A stretch of DNA of 64,000 nt from Amycolatopsis mediterranei (GTDB lineage Bacteria; Actinomycetota; Actinomycetes; Mycobacteriales; Pseudonocardiaceae): contig NZ_CP100416.1 in assembly GCF_026017845.1 (NCBI RefSeq), forward strand, positions 5,269,957 to 5,333,956, in the 5' to 3' direction. A program made the translations under genes and the position numbers. The first letter of the stretch is position 1. Each line of letters starts with the position of its first letter. The notes under the pieces were generated by a model that was not told the origin of the DNA, ran no database searches, and was given only the letters and a program-made list of their open reading frames with translations. Positions 25,693 to 33,236 of this stretch are shown here, one piece after another.

Positions 25693-26043
25693 TCAGCCCT
25701 CGGCGAGGCAGAAGAGGTGCCCTTCGGGATCCTGCAGGACGGTCCAGTCGCCGCCGCCCGGCTGGAAGTCCGGCTTGATGGCGCCCAGCGTCAGGAATTC
25801 TTCGACGGCGCCGGCGAGATCGCCGACCCGCAGGTCGAAGTGGGCGTGCTTGGCGGCGTCCGGCCAGGCGGGGCCGCGGTAGCCCGCGACGCGCTGGAAG
25901 CCGAGGCCGACCGGGCCGCCGCCGAGCTGGACGGTGTCGTCGTCGGTGGAGGTGACTTCCCAGCCGAGTGCCTTGGCGTAGAAGGCGGCGAGCGCGGCCG
26001 GGTCGGCGCAGTCGAGGACGACGGTGGTGAGTTCTGCGGGCAC
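25693..26043 (-). CDS. VOC family (glyoxalase/bleomycin-resistance-like) protein
   Basis: 116 residues from the GTG at 26043, preceded by AAAAGGAG. Two beta-alpha-beta-beta-beta repeats are visible: TTVVLDCADPAALAAFYAKALGWEV and, in the second half, AHFDLRVGDLAGAVEEFLTLGA. The end WTVLQDPEGHLFCLAEG is typical of the VOC superfamily; His and Glu positions could bind metal. The substrate is unknown. It converges on the CBM32/GH gene (6-bp gap) and is divergent from the AraC regulator. Confidence 0.85.
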   Translation of the reverse strand: MPAELTTVVLDCADPAALAAFYAKALGWEVTSTDDDTVQLGGGPVGLGFQRVAGYRGPAWPDAAKHAHFDLRVGDLAGAVEEFLTLGAIKPDFQPGGGDWTVLQDPEGHLFCLAEG

Positions 26044-26161
26044 GGATGGCTCCTTTTCGTCGTGCTTTCGTCGGGTGGGAGCCTGCCCGCCGTTCCCGGG
26101 TGCGGTCTTGAAGATCCTTGCGGGCCGGAAAGTGTCGGACCCCCGGCGTACCGTCCGGCTC

Positions 26162-26956
26162 GTGCTCGAAGCATTCGAAGTCGTGGCCCGCCCCGGGTAT
26201 TCGGTGAGCGTGGTCCGGTGCGCCGACGACCACACCGGCTGGTCGGCGGCGGAGGTGCCGGCCGGCCACCGGGTGGTGCTGGTGCGCCGGGGCCGGTTCC
26301 GCAGGCGGGTCCGCGGCGTGATCGCGGACGCCGACCCGACGGCGGCCTACCTGGCCGGACCCGGCGACGAAGAGTGCTTCGCGCACCCGGCGGGCGGAGA
26401 CGTCTGCACGTCGGTGGAGTTCGGCGCGCCATTGTGGCGCCGCCTCGCGGGCGACCGGGCGGGGCCGTCGACGGTGTACGTCGACGCCGCACTCGAACTC
26501 GCCCACCGGCGCGTGGTCGCCTCGGCGGCCGACCCGGACTACGCGCTGGCGGAACAGCTGCTGGCGCTGGTGGGCGGCGCGATCACGCAGGCGGCGCGGG
26601 CCCCGACACCGGCGTCGCCGGGTCGTGGCGACGATCGCGCGGTGGTGGCCCGGGCCCGGGAAGCGATCGTGGCGGACGCCCCGGCCGCGGCCGGGCTGTT
26701 CCCGCTGGCGGAGGCGCTGGGGGTGTCGCCGTACCGGTTGAGCCGCGCTTTTCCGCGCGAGCTGGGCGTTTCGCTGACGCGCTACCGCAACCGCGTCCGG
26801 GTCGGCCGAGCCCTCGAGCGGCTGGAGGCGGGGGAGCGGGAGCTGGCCGTGCTGGCGGCGGACCTCGGCTTCGCCGACCAAGCTCACCTGACCCGAACGG
26901 TCCGCGAACACGCCGGAGTCCCACCGGGAGCAGTGCGGCGCCTGCTGGCGCGGTGA
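26162..26956 (+). CDS. AraC-family transcriptional regulator
   Basis: 264 residues from the GTG at 26162 (MLEAFEVVARPGYSVSVVRC). The N-terminal cupin-like sensor covers about 1-150. The C-terminal double helix-turn-helix (about 170-262) contains LAEALGVSPYRLSRAFPRELGVSLTRYRNRVRVGRAL and the second helix set LAVLAADLGFADQAHLTRTVREHAG, both strongly AraC-like. The frame opens further upstream at 26024, but that part overlaps the VOC gene. A role in controlling the divergent VOC gene is plausible from layout only. Confidence 0.85.
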   Translation: MLEAFEVVARPGYSVSVVRCADDHTGWSAAEVPAGHRVVLVRRGRFRRRVRGVIADADPTAAYLAGPGDEECFAHPAGGDVCTSVEFGAPLWRRLAGDRAGPSTVYVDAALELAHRRVVASAADPDYALAEQLLALVGGAITQAARAPTPASPGRGDDRAVVARAREAIVADAPAAAGLFPLAEALGVSPYRLSRAFPRELGVSLTRYRNRVRVGRALERLEAGERELAVLAADLGFADQAHLTRTVREHAGVPPGAVRRLLAR

Positions 26957-27001
26957 GGTGAGCGGTGCGAGGAGGGGCGGCGCAGACGGCGGGGCTAGGC
27001 G

Positions 27002-27024
27002 CGTGGTCACCCCCAGTGGCCACG
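27002..27024. terminator. Hairpin after the AraC gene
   Basis: CGTGGTCAC is answered by GTGGCCACG with one mismatch, forming a 9-bp stem 45 bp after the AraC stop codon. It is a candidate terminator without T tract. Confidence 0.4.
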
Positions 27025-27060
27025 TGAGTCACCCGTGGGCCGCTGCGCCACCCCGGGCCG

Positions 27061-27160
27061 GTGTCACGTTTCCGAAACACCGGACGTGAGTATCGTAGTC
27101 TTTCCGGCACGGGATGTGTCAAGTTTTCGGAACAGCTACGCTGTTGGGTGTCACGTTTCA
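27061..27160. promoter_or_regulatory. Three iterated GTGTCA(C/A)GTTT boxes upstream of the XRE gene
   Basis: GTGTCACGTTTCCGAAACAC (27061-27080), GTGTCAAGTTTTCGGAACAG (27116-27135) and GTGTCACGTTTCA (27148-27160) share the same leading motif. The first two continue into an inverted GTTTYCGRAAC half. The spacing is 55 and 32 bp, and the last box ends 20 bp before the XRE start codon. Arrayed direct repeats like these usually bind an oligomeric HTH protein, most simply the XRE protein itself. Confidence 0.6.
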
Positions 27161-27179
27161 TGGCTGCGGGTGGTGTGTG

Positions 27180-27614
27180 GTGAGCGAAGAGCGCAGTTTC
27201 GCCGAACGGCTGGCGCACCTGATCGCGACCGTGCACCCGCCGGACCGCAAGCCGTACTCCTACCGGGAGATCGCGCACGGCGTCGCCGAGCAGACCGGGG
27301 TCACGATGTCGGCGACCCACGTCCAGCAGCTGGCCGTCGGTGCGCGCAAGGACCCGAAGCGCTCGCACATCCAGGCGCTCGCCCAGTTCTTCGGCGTCCC
27401 GGTGACGTACTTCTTCGACGACGAGGTCGCCGGGCAGGTCGACCAGCAGGTCGAAGACGTTGTGGCGTGGCGGGACAGCGAAGCGCGGAACCTGGCGCAG
27501 CGAGCCATGCGGCTCTCGCCGCGCGACCGCGAAACCGTGACCGCGCTGCTGGATCAGCTGAGCAGCTACGACGACACCCGGGGCCGCGCCGGGCGGCGGC
27601 GGAAGCCGGAGTGA
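27180..27614 (+). CDS. XRE-type helix-turn-helix regulator
   Basis: 144 residues from the GTG at 27180. The region PYSYREIAHGVAEQTGVTMSATHVQQLAVGARKDPKRSHIQALAQFFGVPVTYFF (about 22-78) is a Cro/cI-like HTH with the arrangement of the mycobacterial EspR-like group. A C-terminal helical tail (AWRDSEARNLAQRAMRLSPRDRETVTALLDQL) may dimerise. It overlaps the next gene (GTGA) and shares a transcript with an ImmA/IrrE peptidase and a membrane protein. In such pairs the peptidase often cleaves the regulator or a related repressor. The repeats upstream suggest autoregulation. Confidence 0.85.
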   Translation: MSEERSFAERLAHLIATVHPPDRKPYSYREIAHGVAEQTGVTMSATHVQQLAVGARKDPKRSHIQALAQFFGVPVTYFFDDEVAGQVDQQVEDVVAWRDSEARNLAQRAMRLSPRDRETVTALLDQLSSYDDTRGRAGRRRKPE

Positions 27615-28225
27615 GCCCGGGCGGCTCGGCTACGATGACCTCGTCCGTGTTCGCGCCCCGGTGCACCCGGCTGGCGCCCGGTCACCAGGGAGGACCCATC
27701 GACGAGCGCGGCCTGCCGGCCCTCCGCGACCGGGCACGTGAGCGCGTGCGGACGGTGCTCGCCGCTGTCCCGCTCCCGCGGCCGTGGTCGATGAACGCCT
27801 GGGTCGACGGCCTCGAAGCGTGGCGGGGGCGCGAGATCGACCTCGTCCCGATCGCCTACCGGCCCGGTCAGCCGTCCGGTGCGTGGCAGGCTCGCCCGGG
27901 CTACGACCTGATCGCCTACACCGAGCGGACGTCGGCGCTGCACCAGGACCACATCATCGCCCACGAGCTGGCCCACATGCTGTGCGTGCACACCGGGACC
28001 TGCCTGATGTCGGAGGCCGAGGCCGCCGAACTCGCCCCGGACCTGGCGCCGCGGGCGTTGTCGCACCTGCTCACCCGCGTCACGACCGGGACCGACGAGT
28101 ACGAGGCCGAGCTGATCGCCGTCCTGCTGCTGAGCGCGGCGACGAGCGAGCCGCCCGCCGTTCAGCCGGGCGCGTCCGGCCGAGCGGCGGACCAGGCTAG
28201 GCGGCTGGCGGCCCTCCTGGGATAG
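27611..28225 (+). CDS. ImmA/IrrE family metallo-endopeptidase-like protein
   Basis: 204 residues. The GTG at 27611 overlaps the XRE stop codon; an ATG at 27635 is the alternative. The zinc motif HIIAHELAHMLCVHTG gives HExxH at residues 118-122, the ImmA/IrrE (M78) signature, with acidic residues downstream (MSEAEAAELAPD). ImmA-like peptidases inactivate partner HTH repressors by cleavage, which fits its translational coupling to an XRE gene. The C-terminal part (about 145-204) keeps a DEYEAELIAVLLL helix, often seen in the actinobacterial versions. Target and signal are unknown. Confidence 0.88.
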   Translation: MSPGGSATMTSSVFAPRCTRLAPGHQGGPIDERGLPALRDRARERVRTVLAAVPLPRPWSMNAWVDGLEAWRGREIDLVPIAYRPGQPSGAWQARPGYDLIAYTERTSALHQDHIIAHELAHMLCVHTGTCLMSEAEAAELAPDLAPRALSHLLTRVTTGTDEYEAELIAVLLLSAATSEPPAVQPGASGRAADQARRLAALLG

Positions 28226-28234
28226 TCGCGTCCC

Positions 28235-29317
28235 GTGATCGACATACTGTTCGTCGGAGTGGGGCTCTTCGCCCTGTTCGCCGGAATCTGGAGAGTGGCC
28301 CGCGCGCGGCGCACCGGCGCGGGCGCGGGCCTGGCCGTCTCGCTGATCGCGCTGGGCGCGGCGTTCTGCTTCCTGTCGAACCGGGCGCAGCAGTTCGAAA
28401 GTGAGCTCTACCCGAGCCTTGGCCGGCTGCTGTCGAACCTGGCGACGATGGTCGCGGCGTACGGCATCGGCCTGACGGTCGCGGAGATCAGCGGCACCCG
28501 CGACCGCGGCCGCCGCACCCGGCTGGTCGCGCTCGGCGTGGCGCTGACCGTGCTGGTGGTGACGTTCTTCAGCACCTCGGGGCTGCCGCGCGGCATCGGC
28601 CTGTTCGACGAGCTGTACCGCACGCACCCGACGCTGGTCGTCTACGTCTTCACCTACACGGTGTACCTGGGCTTCGCGGTGCTCGACATCGGCTTCGTGG
28701 CGGCGGTGACGATCCGCGCGAGCGGGGGCGCGCTGCGTGCGGGTCTCGCGTTGTTGCTGCTGGCGTCGGGCTTCGCGGTGGCGTACCTGGGGGGCAAGGT
28801 GGTCGCGACGATCCGCGCCCTGCAAGCCGAGCACCCGGTCAAGGCGTTGTGCCGCGGGCCGTTCTCGACGCTGCCGTGCGCGCTGGACGTCGGGTTCCCG
28901 GCGGTGTCGGTGCTGCTGATCGTCCTGGGCCTGACGATCCCGGCGGTCCCGGGCCTGGCGGCTGCGCGCCGCGACGCGCGGACGCTCCGCCTGCTCCGGC
29001 CCCTGCGCGTCCACCTGACGCGGCGATTCCCGGAGATCACCCGCCTCGATCCGGCGGGGTCGTCCCGCCGCGAGCGCCTGCTGACGGCGATGAGCGAGAC
29101 CAACGACGGCTTGATCCTGGCGGGCGCGACCCCGGACCTGCCGCCGGCTACGGCGGCGAGGCTGGTGCGCGACCTGCCGGACGAGCCGGCCGAGACGGAG
29201 CCGCCGCCCACCGCGGCGACGGAACCGTTCGCCGCGGACGTGGCCCGGCTGCGCGCGATTGCCCGCGCCTACCGGAACCTGGAGGGAACACCGGCGCCCG
29301 ACGTCGCCGGCCGGTGA
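28235..29317 (+). CDS. Polytopic membrane protein, MAB_1171c-like family
   Basis: 360 residues from GTG 28235, 9 bp after the peptidase gene. Seven to eight hydrophobic segments occupy about residues 3-260: a first helix at the very start, then pairs near 28-48, 65-85, 95-112, 130-160, 168-190 and 225-245. A cytoplasmic tail of about 110 residues follows, containing RRFPEITRLDPAGSSRRERLLTAMSETNDGLI. This layout and tail correspond to the MAB_1171c family of putative transporters, which I recall being found next to XRE and ImmA/IrrE genes in actinobacteria. Substrate and function are not established. Confidence 0.75.
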   Translation: MIDILFVGVGLFALFAGIWRVARARRTGAGAGLAVSLIALGAAFCFLSNRAQQFESELYPSLGRLLSNLATMVAAYGIGLTVAEISGTRDRGRRTRLVALGVALTVLVVTFFSTSGLPRGIGLFDELYRTHPTLVVYVFTYTVYLGFAVLDIGFVAAVTIRASGGALRAGLALLLLASGFAVAYLGGKVVATIRALQAEHPVKALCRGPFSTLPCALDVGFPAVSVLLIVLGLTIPAVPGLAAARRDARTLRLLRPLRVHLTRRFPEITRLDPAGSSRRERLLTAMSETNDGLILAGATPDLPPATAARLVRDLPDEPAETEPPPTAATEPFAADVARLRAIARAYRNLEGTPAPDVAGR

Positions 29318-29372
29318 CCGGCAGCGGGGCGGGTCACTTCACCAAGGCATCGACCACGCGATTGCCGTCGCG

Positions 29373-29885
29373 TCACTCGCCGAACGGGGCCTCCAGCCGC
29401 GGCTCCCAGCCGCGGTCCGTGAGTGCCACCAGCTGCAGCGCCTCCGCACGATCGGCCAGCGGCAGCAGTGGCCGCACTTCCCCGGCCACGCGCTCGAGAG
29501 CGTCGTCCGGACCACCCATCGCGACCGTCAGGTGCGCGGCCGGGCGCGGACCGAACCGCCCCCCGTACGGCAGAACCTCCGGCCACCGGGCACAAACGGC
29601 ATCGGTGATCGCCTGGAGAGCAGGAGCCGCGAGAGCCACGAACCCCGGCGTCACCACCAGCTCCGTCAACCGGACTTCCGGCGGGGACACGGTGGCCGCC
29701 AAGGCGCGGACGTCGGCCAAGACCTCGTCGGTGAGCGACGCGTCCGGCAAGAACGGGTACAGCGCCGTCACGTGGGCAGGCAGGCCTGGCCGGACCAGAG
29801 CGGGATCGACCCGCCGGGCGGCGGCCAGCGCCGGCTCGGCGGCGGGCAGCAGGATCAGCAACGCGGTGGTTCCGGGAGCGGGCAC
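29373..29885 (-). CDS. 2H phosphoesterase (2'-5' RNA ligase-like) protein
   Basis: 170 residues from the GTG at 29885 (VPAPGTTALLILLPAAEPAL). Two HxT motifs typical of the 2H superfamily are present: HVTALYPF at His38-Thr40 and HLTVAM at His118-Thr120, spaced as in LigT-like proteins. Such enzymes hydrolyse or form cyclic 2',3'-phosphates or 2'-5' bonds in RNA and nucleotides; the biological substrate here is unknown. The frame extends further upstream to 30074, but that part overlaps the neighbouring gene and lacks similarity. Confidence 0.8.
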   Translation of the reverse strand: MPAPGTTALLILLPAAEPALAAARRVDPALVRPGLPAHVTALYPFLPDASLTDEVLADVRALAATVSPPEVRLTELVVTPGFVALAAPALQAITDAVCARWPEVLPYGGRFGPRPAAHLTVAMGGPDDALERVAGEVRPLLPLADRAEALQLVALTDRGWEPRLEAPFGE

Positions 29886-29901
29886 CCCCGCATCATGGCA
29901 G

Positions 29902-30321
29902 TCAGGCGACGGCGATCTCCGGGAACCGCCCGGACCGGGCCAGCGCGAGGCTCCGCCGGCACAGCTCCACCAGCTCCTGGTTGGCCCGGCTGCGCGGGAT
30001 CGCTCCGCACAGCCCGCACCGGATGGTGACCTCGCCCGCCAGTTCGTCCACCGCGACCAGGGCCTGGTGGTCACAGCGGCGGCACCACCGGTACCCGATG
30101 GCCGGGTTCGTGTGCACCGGTGACGCCACGCAGTCGTGCAGCCAGCGGTGGTGCGTCCGGCACGTCACGCGGTCGGTCGGATCCAGGCCGCCGGCGTCCT
30201 CCACGCGGTCTTCGTGCGCCAGCGTCGCCGCCAGCAGTGGCTGCCGCGGTGCCGCCGGCCGGTCCTGCGGGTTCGGCGCGGCCCACGCGTGGTGGTCGCC
30301 GCATCGGCACTTCTCGGTCAT
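29902..30321 (-). CDS. Cys/His-rich (zinc-ribbon-like) hypothetical protein
   Basis: 139 residues. Cys/His pairs are spread along the chain: CRCGDHHAW (5-13), CRTHHRWLHDC (54-64), YRWCRRCDHQ (77-86) and IRCGLCGA (100-107). The CxxC pairs near 80-83 and 102-105 could form one zinc ribbon, and the earlier CRC and H residues a second site. The name of the family is not known to me. It lies upstream of and in the same direction as the 2H phosphoesterase gene (16-bp gap), so they may be co-transcribed. Confidence 0.65.
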   Translation of the reverse strand: MTEKCRCGDHHAWAAPNPQDRPAAPRQPLLAATLAHEDRVEDAGGLDPTDRVTCRTHHRWLHDCVASPVHTNPAIGYRWCRRCDHQALVAVDELAGEVTIRCGLCGAIPRSRANQELVELCRRSLALARSGRFPEIAVA

Positions 30322-30462
30322 GTCGCCCCCAGTGGTCGGGTGGTTCGTCGGTTCGAGTGTGAGCTGGGCAACAGCGCGCGGACAACCGGAAAAACGCGCA
30401 CTTCGACCGGCGGCACGTCACCCGCGGTAGGCGGATGAGCGGACTTCGGCGCACGGGTATGC

Positions 30463-30474
30463 GAACATATGTTC
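30463..30474. promoter_or_regulatory. SOS (LexA) box at the dinB start
   Basis: GAACATATGTTC is a perfect 12-bp palindrome that matches the actinobacterial LexA site (core GAACNNNNGTTC). It ends one base before the dinB ATG. No ribosome binding site fits in the remaining space, so the transcript is probably leaderless or nearly so. Confidence 0.85.
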
Positions 30475-30475
30475 T

Positions 30476-31666
30476 ATGACCGCCGAGGGGCCCATCCTGC
30501 ACGCCGACCTCGACTCGTTCTACGCGTCGGTCGAACAGCGCGACGACCCGGCGCTGAAGGGGCGCCCGGTGATCGTCGGCGGCGGGGTCGTGCTCGCCGC
30601 GAGTTACGAGGCCAAGGCCTACGGCGTGCGCACCGCGATGGGGGGCGCGCAGGCTCGCCGGCTGTGCCCGCACGCGGTCGTCGTGCGCCCCCGGATGTCG
30701 GCCTACCTCGCCGCCAGCCGGGCGGTCTTCGAGGTCTTCCACGACACCACGCCGTGGGTGGAAGGCATCTCGATCGACGAAGCGTTCCTGGACGTCGGGG
30801 GGCTGGCCAGGATCGGCGGGCGGCCGAGCCACGTCGCCGAACGGCTGCGCACCGCCGTCGCCGAGCGGGCGGGGCTGCCGATCACCGTCGGGGTGGCGCG
30901 GACGAAGTTCCTCGCCAAGGTGGCCAGCCGCGTCGCCAAGCCCGACGGCCTGCTCGTCGTCCCGCACGACGGCGAGCTGGAGTTCCTGCACCCGCTGCCG
31001 GTGTCGGCGCTCTGGGGCGTCGGCAAGGTCACCGCCGAGAAGCTGCGGGCGCGCGGCATCACGACCGTCGGCCAGCTGGCCGCGTCCGAGCACGTGGACC
31101 TCGTCGGCCTGCTCGGCCGGGCCGCCGGCTCACACCTGCACGACCTGGCGCACAACGACGACCCGCGCCGCGTCGAGATCGGTACCCGGCGGCGCTCGAT
31201 CGGCGCCCAGCGGGCCCTCGGGCGCGGCAGGCGGACCCCGGCCGAGCTCGACATCGTGCTGGTCGCGCTGATCGACCGGATCGCCCGCCGGCTGCGCGCC
31301 GCCCGCCGCGTCTGCCGGACGGTGACGATCCGCCTGCGCTTCGCCGACTTCTCCCGCGCCACCCGCTCGCACACGCTGACCGACCCGACCGCCGGCACCG
31401 GCGTGCTGCTGGAAGCGGCGCGGGAGCTGCTCGTCGCCGCGCTGCCGCTGATCGCCGACCGCGGGATCACCCTGCTGGGTGCGGCGCTGTCGAACCTGGC
31501 CGACGAAAACCCGTTCCAGCCGGCCCTGCCGTTCGAACGGCAGCGGGCGACCGAGCTCGACACCGCGCTGGACGCCGTGCGGGACCGGTTCGGCAAGGCC
31601 GCGGTCACCCGCGCGGTGCTGCTCGGCCGGCCGGACGACCTCGAAGTGCCGATGCTGCCCGACTGA
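30476..31666 (+). CDS. dinB: DNA polymerase IV (Y family)
   Basis: 396 residues. Catalytic carboxylates are in HADLDSFYASVEQ (Asp11) and GISIDEAFLDVGG (Asp101, Glu102). The helix-hairpin-helix ALWGVGKVTAEKLRARGI lies in the thumb, and the little-finger domain spans about 235-345. Near residue 345 the FQPALPF stretch is a good QxxLPF-type sliding-clamp-binding peptide, although about 45 residues follow it, so it is not at the very C-terminus. The enzyme performs error-prone translesion synthesis. The LexA box directly at the start codon makes DNA-damage induction likely. It converges on the methyltransferase gene 9 bp away. Confidence 0.95.
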   Translation: MTAEGPILHADLDSFYASVEQRDDPALKGRPVIVGGGVVLAASYEAKAYGVRTAMGGAQARRLCPHAVVVRPRMSAYLAASRAVFEVFHDTTPWVEGISIDEAFLDVGGLARIGGRPSHVAERLRTAVAERAGLPITVGVARTKFLAKVASRVAKPDGLLVVPHDGELEFLHPLPVSALWGVGKVTAEKLRARGITTVGQLAASEHVDLVGLLGRAAGSHLHDLAHNDDPRRVEIGTRRRSIGAQRALGRGRRTPAELDIVLVALIDRIARRLRAARRVCRTVTIRLRFADFSRATRSHTLTDPTAGTGVLLEAARELLVAALPLIADRGITLLGAALSNLADENPFQPALPFERQRATELDTALDAVRDRFGKAAVTRAVLLGRPDDLEVPMLPD

Positions 31667-31675
31667 GGTTCCCGG

Positions 31676-32557
31676 TCAGCCGGGCCGGCGCGGAATGCGC
31701 GCGTGCGCCAGTGCGGAAAGCGCGGCGGGCCGCAGGGCGTCGGTGCGGCGCCACAGCCGCGCGGCGACGCTCTGCCGTTGCCCGGCCTGTTCGACGACGT
31801 CGAAACCCGCTTCGCGCAAGAGCTCGGACAGCGCCGCGGGGGAGAGGAACGTACGCCACGGCTCGCCCTGCCCGGCGGCCACCGGCCCGACGGCGTCGGC
31901 GTACCCGTTCCCGGCCGCGTCGCGCAGTTCCGCCGGCAGCAGGTGATCGGCCACGATTTCCGATCCCGGCGCGAATCCGCCGAGCTCCCGCAATGTCGCG
32001 GCAATCGCCGTGCGCGTCAGGTAGACGGTGACACCGAGCCAGCTGACGAACACGGGGCGAACCGGGTCCAGTCCACTCTGGACGAGCCGTTCCCGCAGCG
32101 GTTCGGCTTCGAAGTCGACCGGGACGAAGGTGACCGAAGCCGGTTCGGCGATGCCGGCGCCGGCCAGCAGTTCCCGTTTGGCCGACTGAGTCGCCGGGTG
32201 GTCGACCTCGAACACCCGGAATCGTCGCGACGTGGTCCGGTACGCGAACGAATCGAGCCCGGCGCCGAGAATCGCATACTGGTCTATACCGGAATTGCCG
32301 CGCATCAGGCGCGCTTCGGCGAACCGGCTCCGGCACACCGCTTCGGCGCGGGCGCCGGCCAGGATCGGATGGGTACCGTGGAGCCGGTGGTAGGCCAGGA
32401 GTTCCTCGGCGCGGTCGCCGAGCAGGCGTGCCGCGAGGGTATCGGAGAAGATGAGCGGCTCGGTGTCGACCAGCAAATGTGCCGCTCGCGCGGCGGCGGC
32501 CGTGAAGGCGGTGTGGCTGACGCGAGGAGCATTAGCGGGAAAACCGGCGGGTTTCAT
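31676..32557 (-). CDS. Class I SAM-dependent methyltransferase (TIGR00027/LCMT-like family)
   Basis: 293 residues from the ATG at 32557. The order RVSHTAFTAAAARAAHLLVDTEPLIFSD, QYAILGAGLDSFAYR (SAM-binding GxG), FRVFEVDHPATQSAKRELL and FVSWLGVTVYLTRTAIAATL is that of the putative actinobacterial O-methyltransferase family TIGR00027, related to leucine carboxyl methyltransferases. These are numerous in Mycobacterium and Amycolatopsis; substrates are mostly unknown. The start follows the family pattern; a longer frame to 32776 has no similarity and overlaps the AT-rich lsr2 promoter region. Confidence 0.87.
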   Translation of the reverse strand: MKPAGFPANAPRVSHTAFTAAAARAAHLLVDTEPLIFSDTLAARLLGDRAEELLAYHRLHGTHPILAGARAEAVCRSRFAEARLMRGNSGIDQYAILGAGLDSFAYRTTSRRFRVFEVDHPATQSAKRELLAGAGIAEPASVTFVPVDFEAEPLRERLVQSGLDPVRPVFVSWLGVTVYLTRTAIAATLRELGGFAPGSEIVADHLLPAELRDAAGNGYADAVGPVAAGQGEPWRTFLSPAALSELLREAGFDVVEQAGQRQSVAARLWRRTDALRPAALSALAHARIPRRPG

Positions 32558-32774
32558 GCCGCCACGGTACCGATTCGATTTCGAGCATATCACAAAATTG
32601 AATCTTCTACAAGACGACGAGCATTTCGGCTCCGTTGCGGTCACTCTGGACGCGGGCGAGCCGCTCGCCCGAGCGGCCATTGTGGACGCTTCAGGGTGTC
32701 GCGCGTGCCGGGCATGATTCGACAGGTTAGGGTCAGTCCGACCGTGTTCTGGAGAAGATGAGGAACGACGAATC
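32558..32774. promoter_or_regulatory. AT-richer intergenic region upstream of lsr2
   Basis: About 32568-32640 is conspicuously AT-rich for this genome (runs such as ATTCGATTTCGAGCATATCA and CACAAAATTGAATC), between the divergent methyltransferase and lsr2 genes. Lsr2 binds AT-rich DNA, so this is a plausible autoregulatory nucleation site. Confidence 0.4.
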
Positions 32775-33185
32775 ATGGCGCAACGGGTGCAGGTCCAGAT
32801 GGTGGACGACCTCGACGGCAGCGAGGCTTCGCAGACCGTCCCCTTCAGCCTCGACGGGGTGACGTACGAGATCGACCTGTCCGAGGAGAACGCGTCCGCG
32901 CTGCGGGACGAACTGGGTCGCTACGTCGCCGCTGCGCGGCGCATCGGCGGCCGCAAGGTCCGCCTCGCGACCGGCCAGTCGCTGTCCGGCCCGTCCGGCG
33001 CGGGCACCGACCGCGAGCGCAACCGGCAGATCCGCGAGTGGGCGCAGGCGAACGGCTACGAGGTCGCCGAGCGCGGCCGCCTGTCCAGCGAGATCATCGC
33101 CGGCTTCGAGGCCGACCAGGCCGCGGCGGCCGAGCCCGCCGAAGCGAAGCCGGCGCGCAAGCGAGCGACCCGCAAGAAGTCTTGA
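32775..33185 (+). CDS. lsr2: Lsr2-family nucleoid-associated protein
   Basis: 136 residues. The N-terminal dimerisation sheet (MAQRVQVQMVDDLDGSEASQTVPFSLDGVTYEIDLSEENA) and the C-terminal DNA-binding domain (REWAQANGYEVAERGRLSSEII, with the RGR minor-groove hook at about 106-108) are both clear. Lsr2 coats AT-rich DNA and silences horizontally acquired genes. Most homologues are about 110 residues; this one has an added Ala-rich, lysine/arginine-rich tail (AKPARKRATRKKS) that would add nonspecific DNA affinity. A GC-rich hairpin terminator follows. Confidence 0.93.
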   Translation: MAQRVQVQMVDDLDGSEASQTVPFSLDGVTYEIDLSEENASALRDELGRYVAAARRIGGRKVRLATGQSLSGPSGAGTDRERNRQIREWAQANGYEVAERGRLSSEIIAGFEADQAAAAEPAEAKPARKRATRKKS

Positions 33186-33198
33186 AAGCCGTGCCCGT

Positions 33199-33236
33199 GC
33201 CGGCGAAGCCGCCCCGGTAGGCGCAGCTTCGCCGGC
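33199..33236 (+). terminator. Hairpin terminator after lsr2
   Basis: An 11-bp perfect stem, GCCGGCGAAGC (33199-33209) with GCTTCGCCGGC (33226-33236), begins 14 bp after the lsr2 stop codon. Confidence 0.65.
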
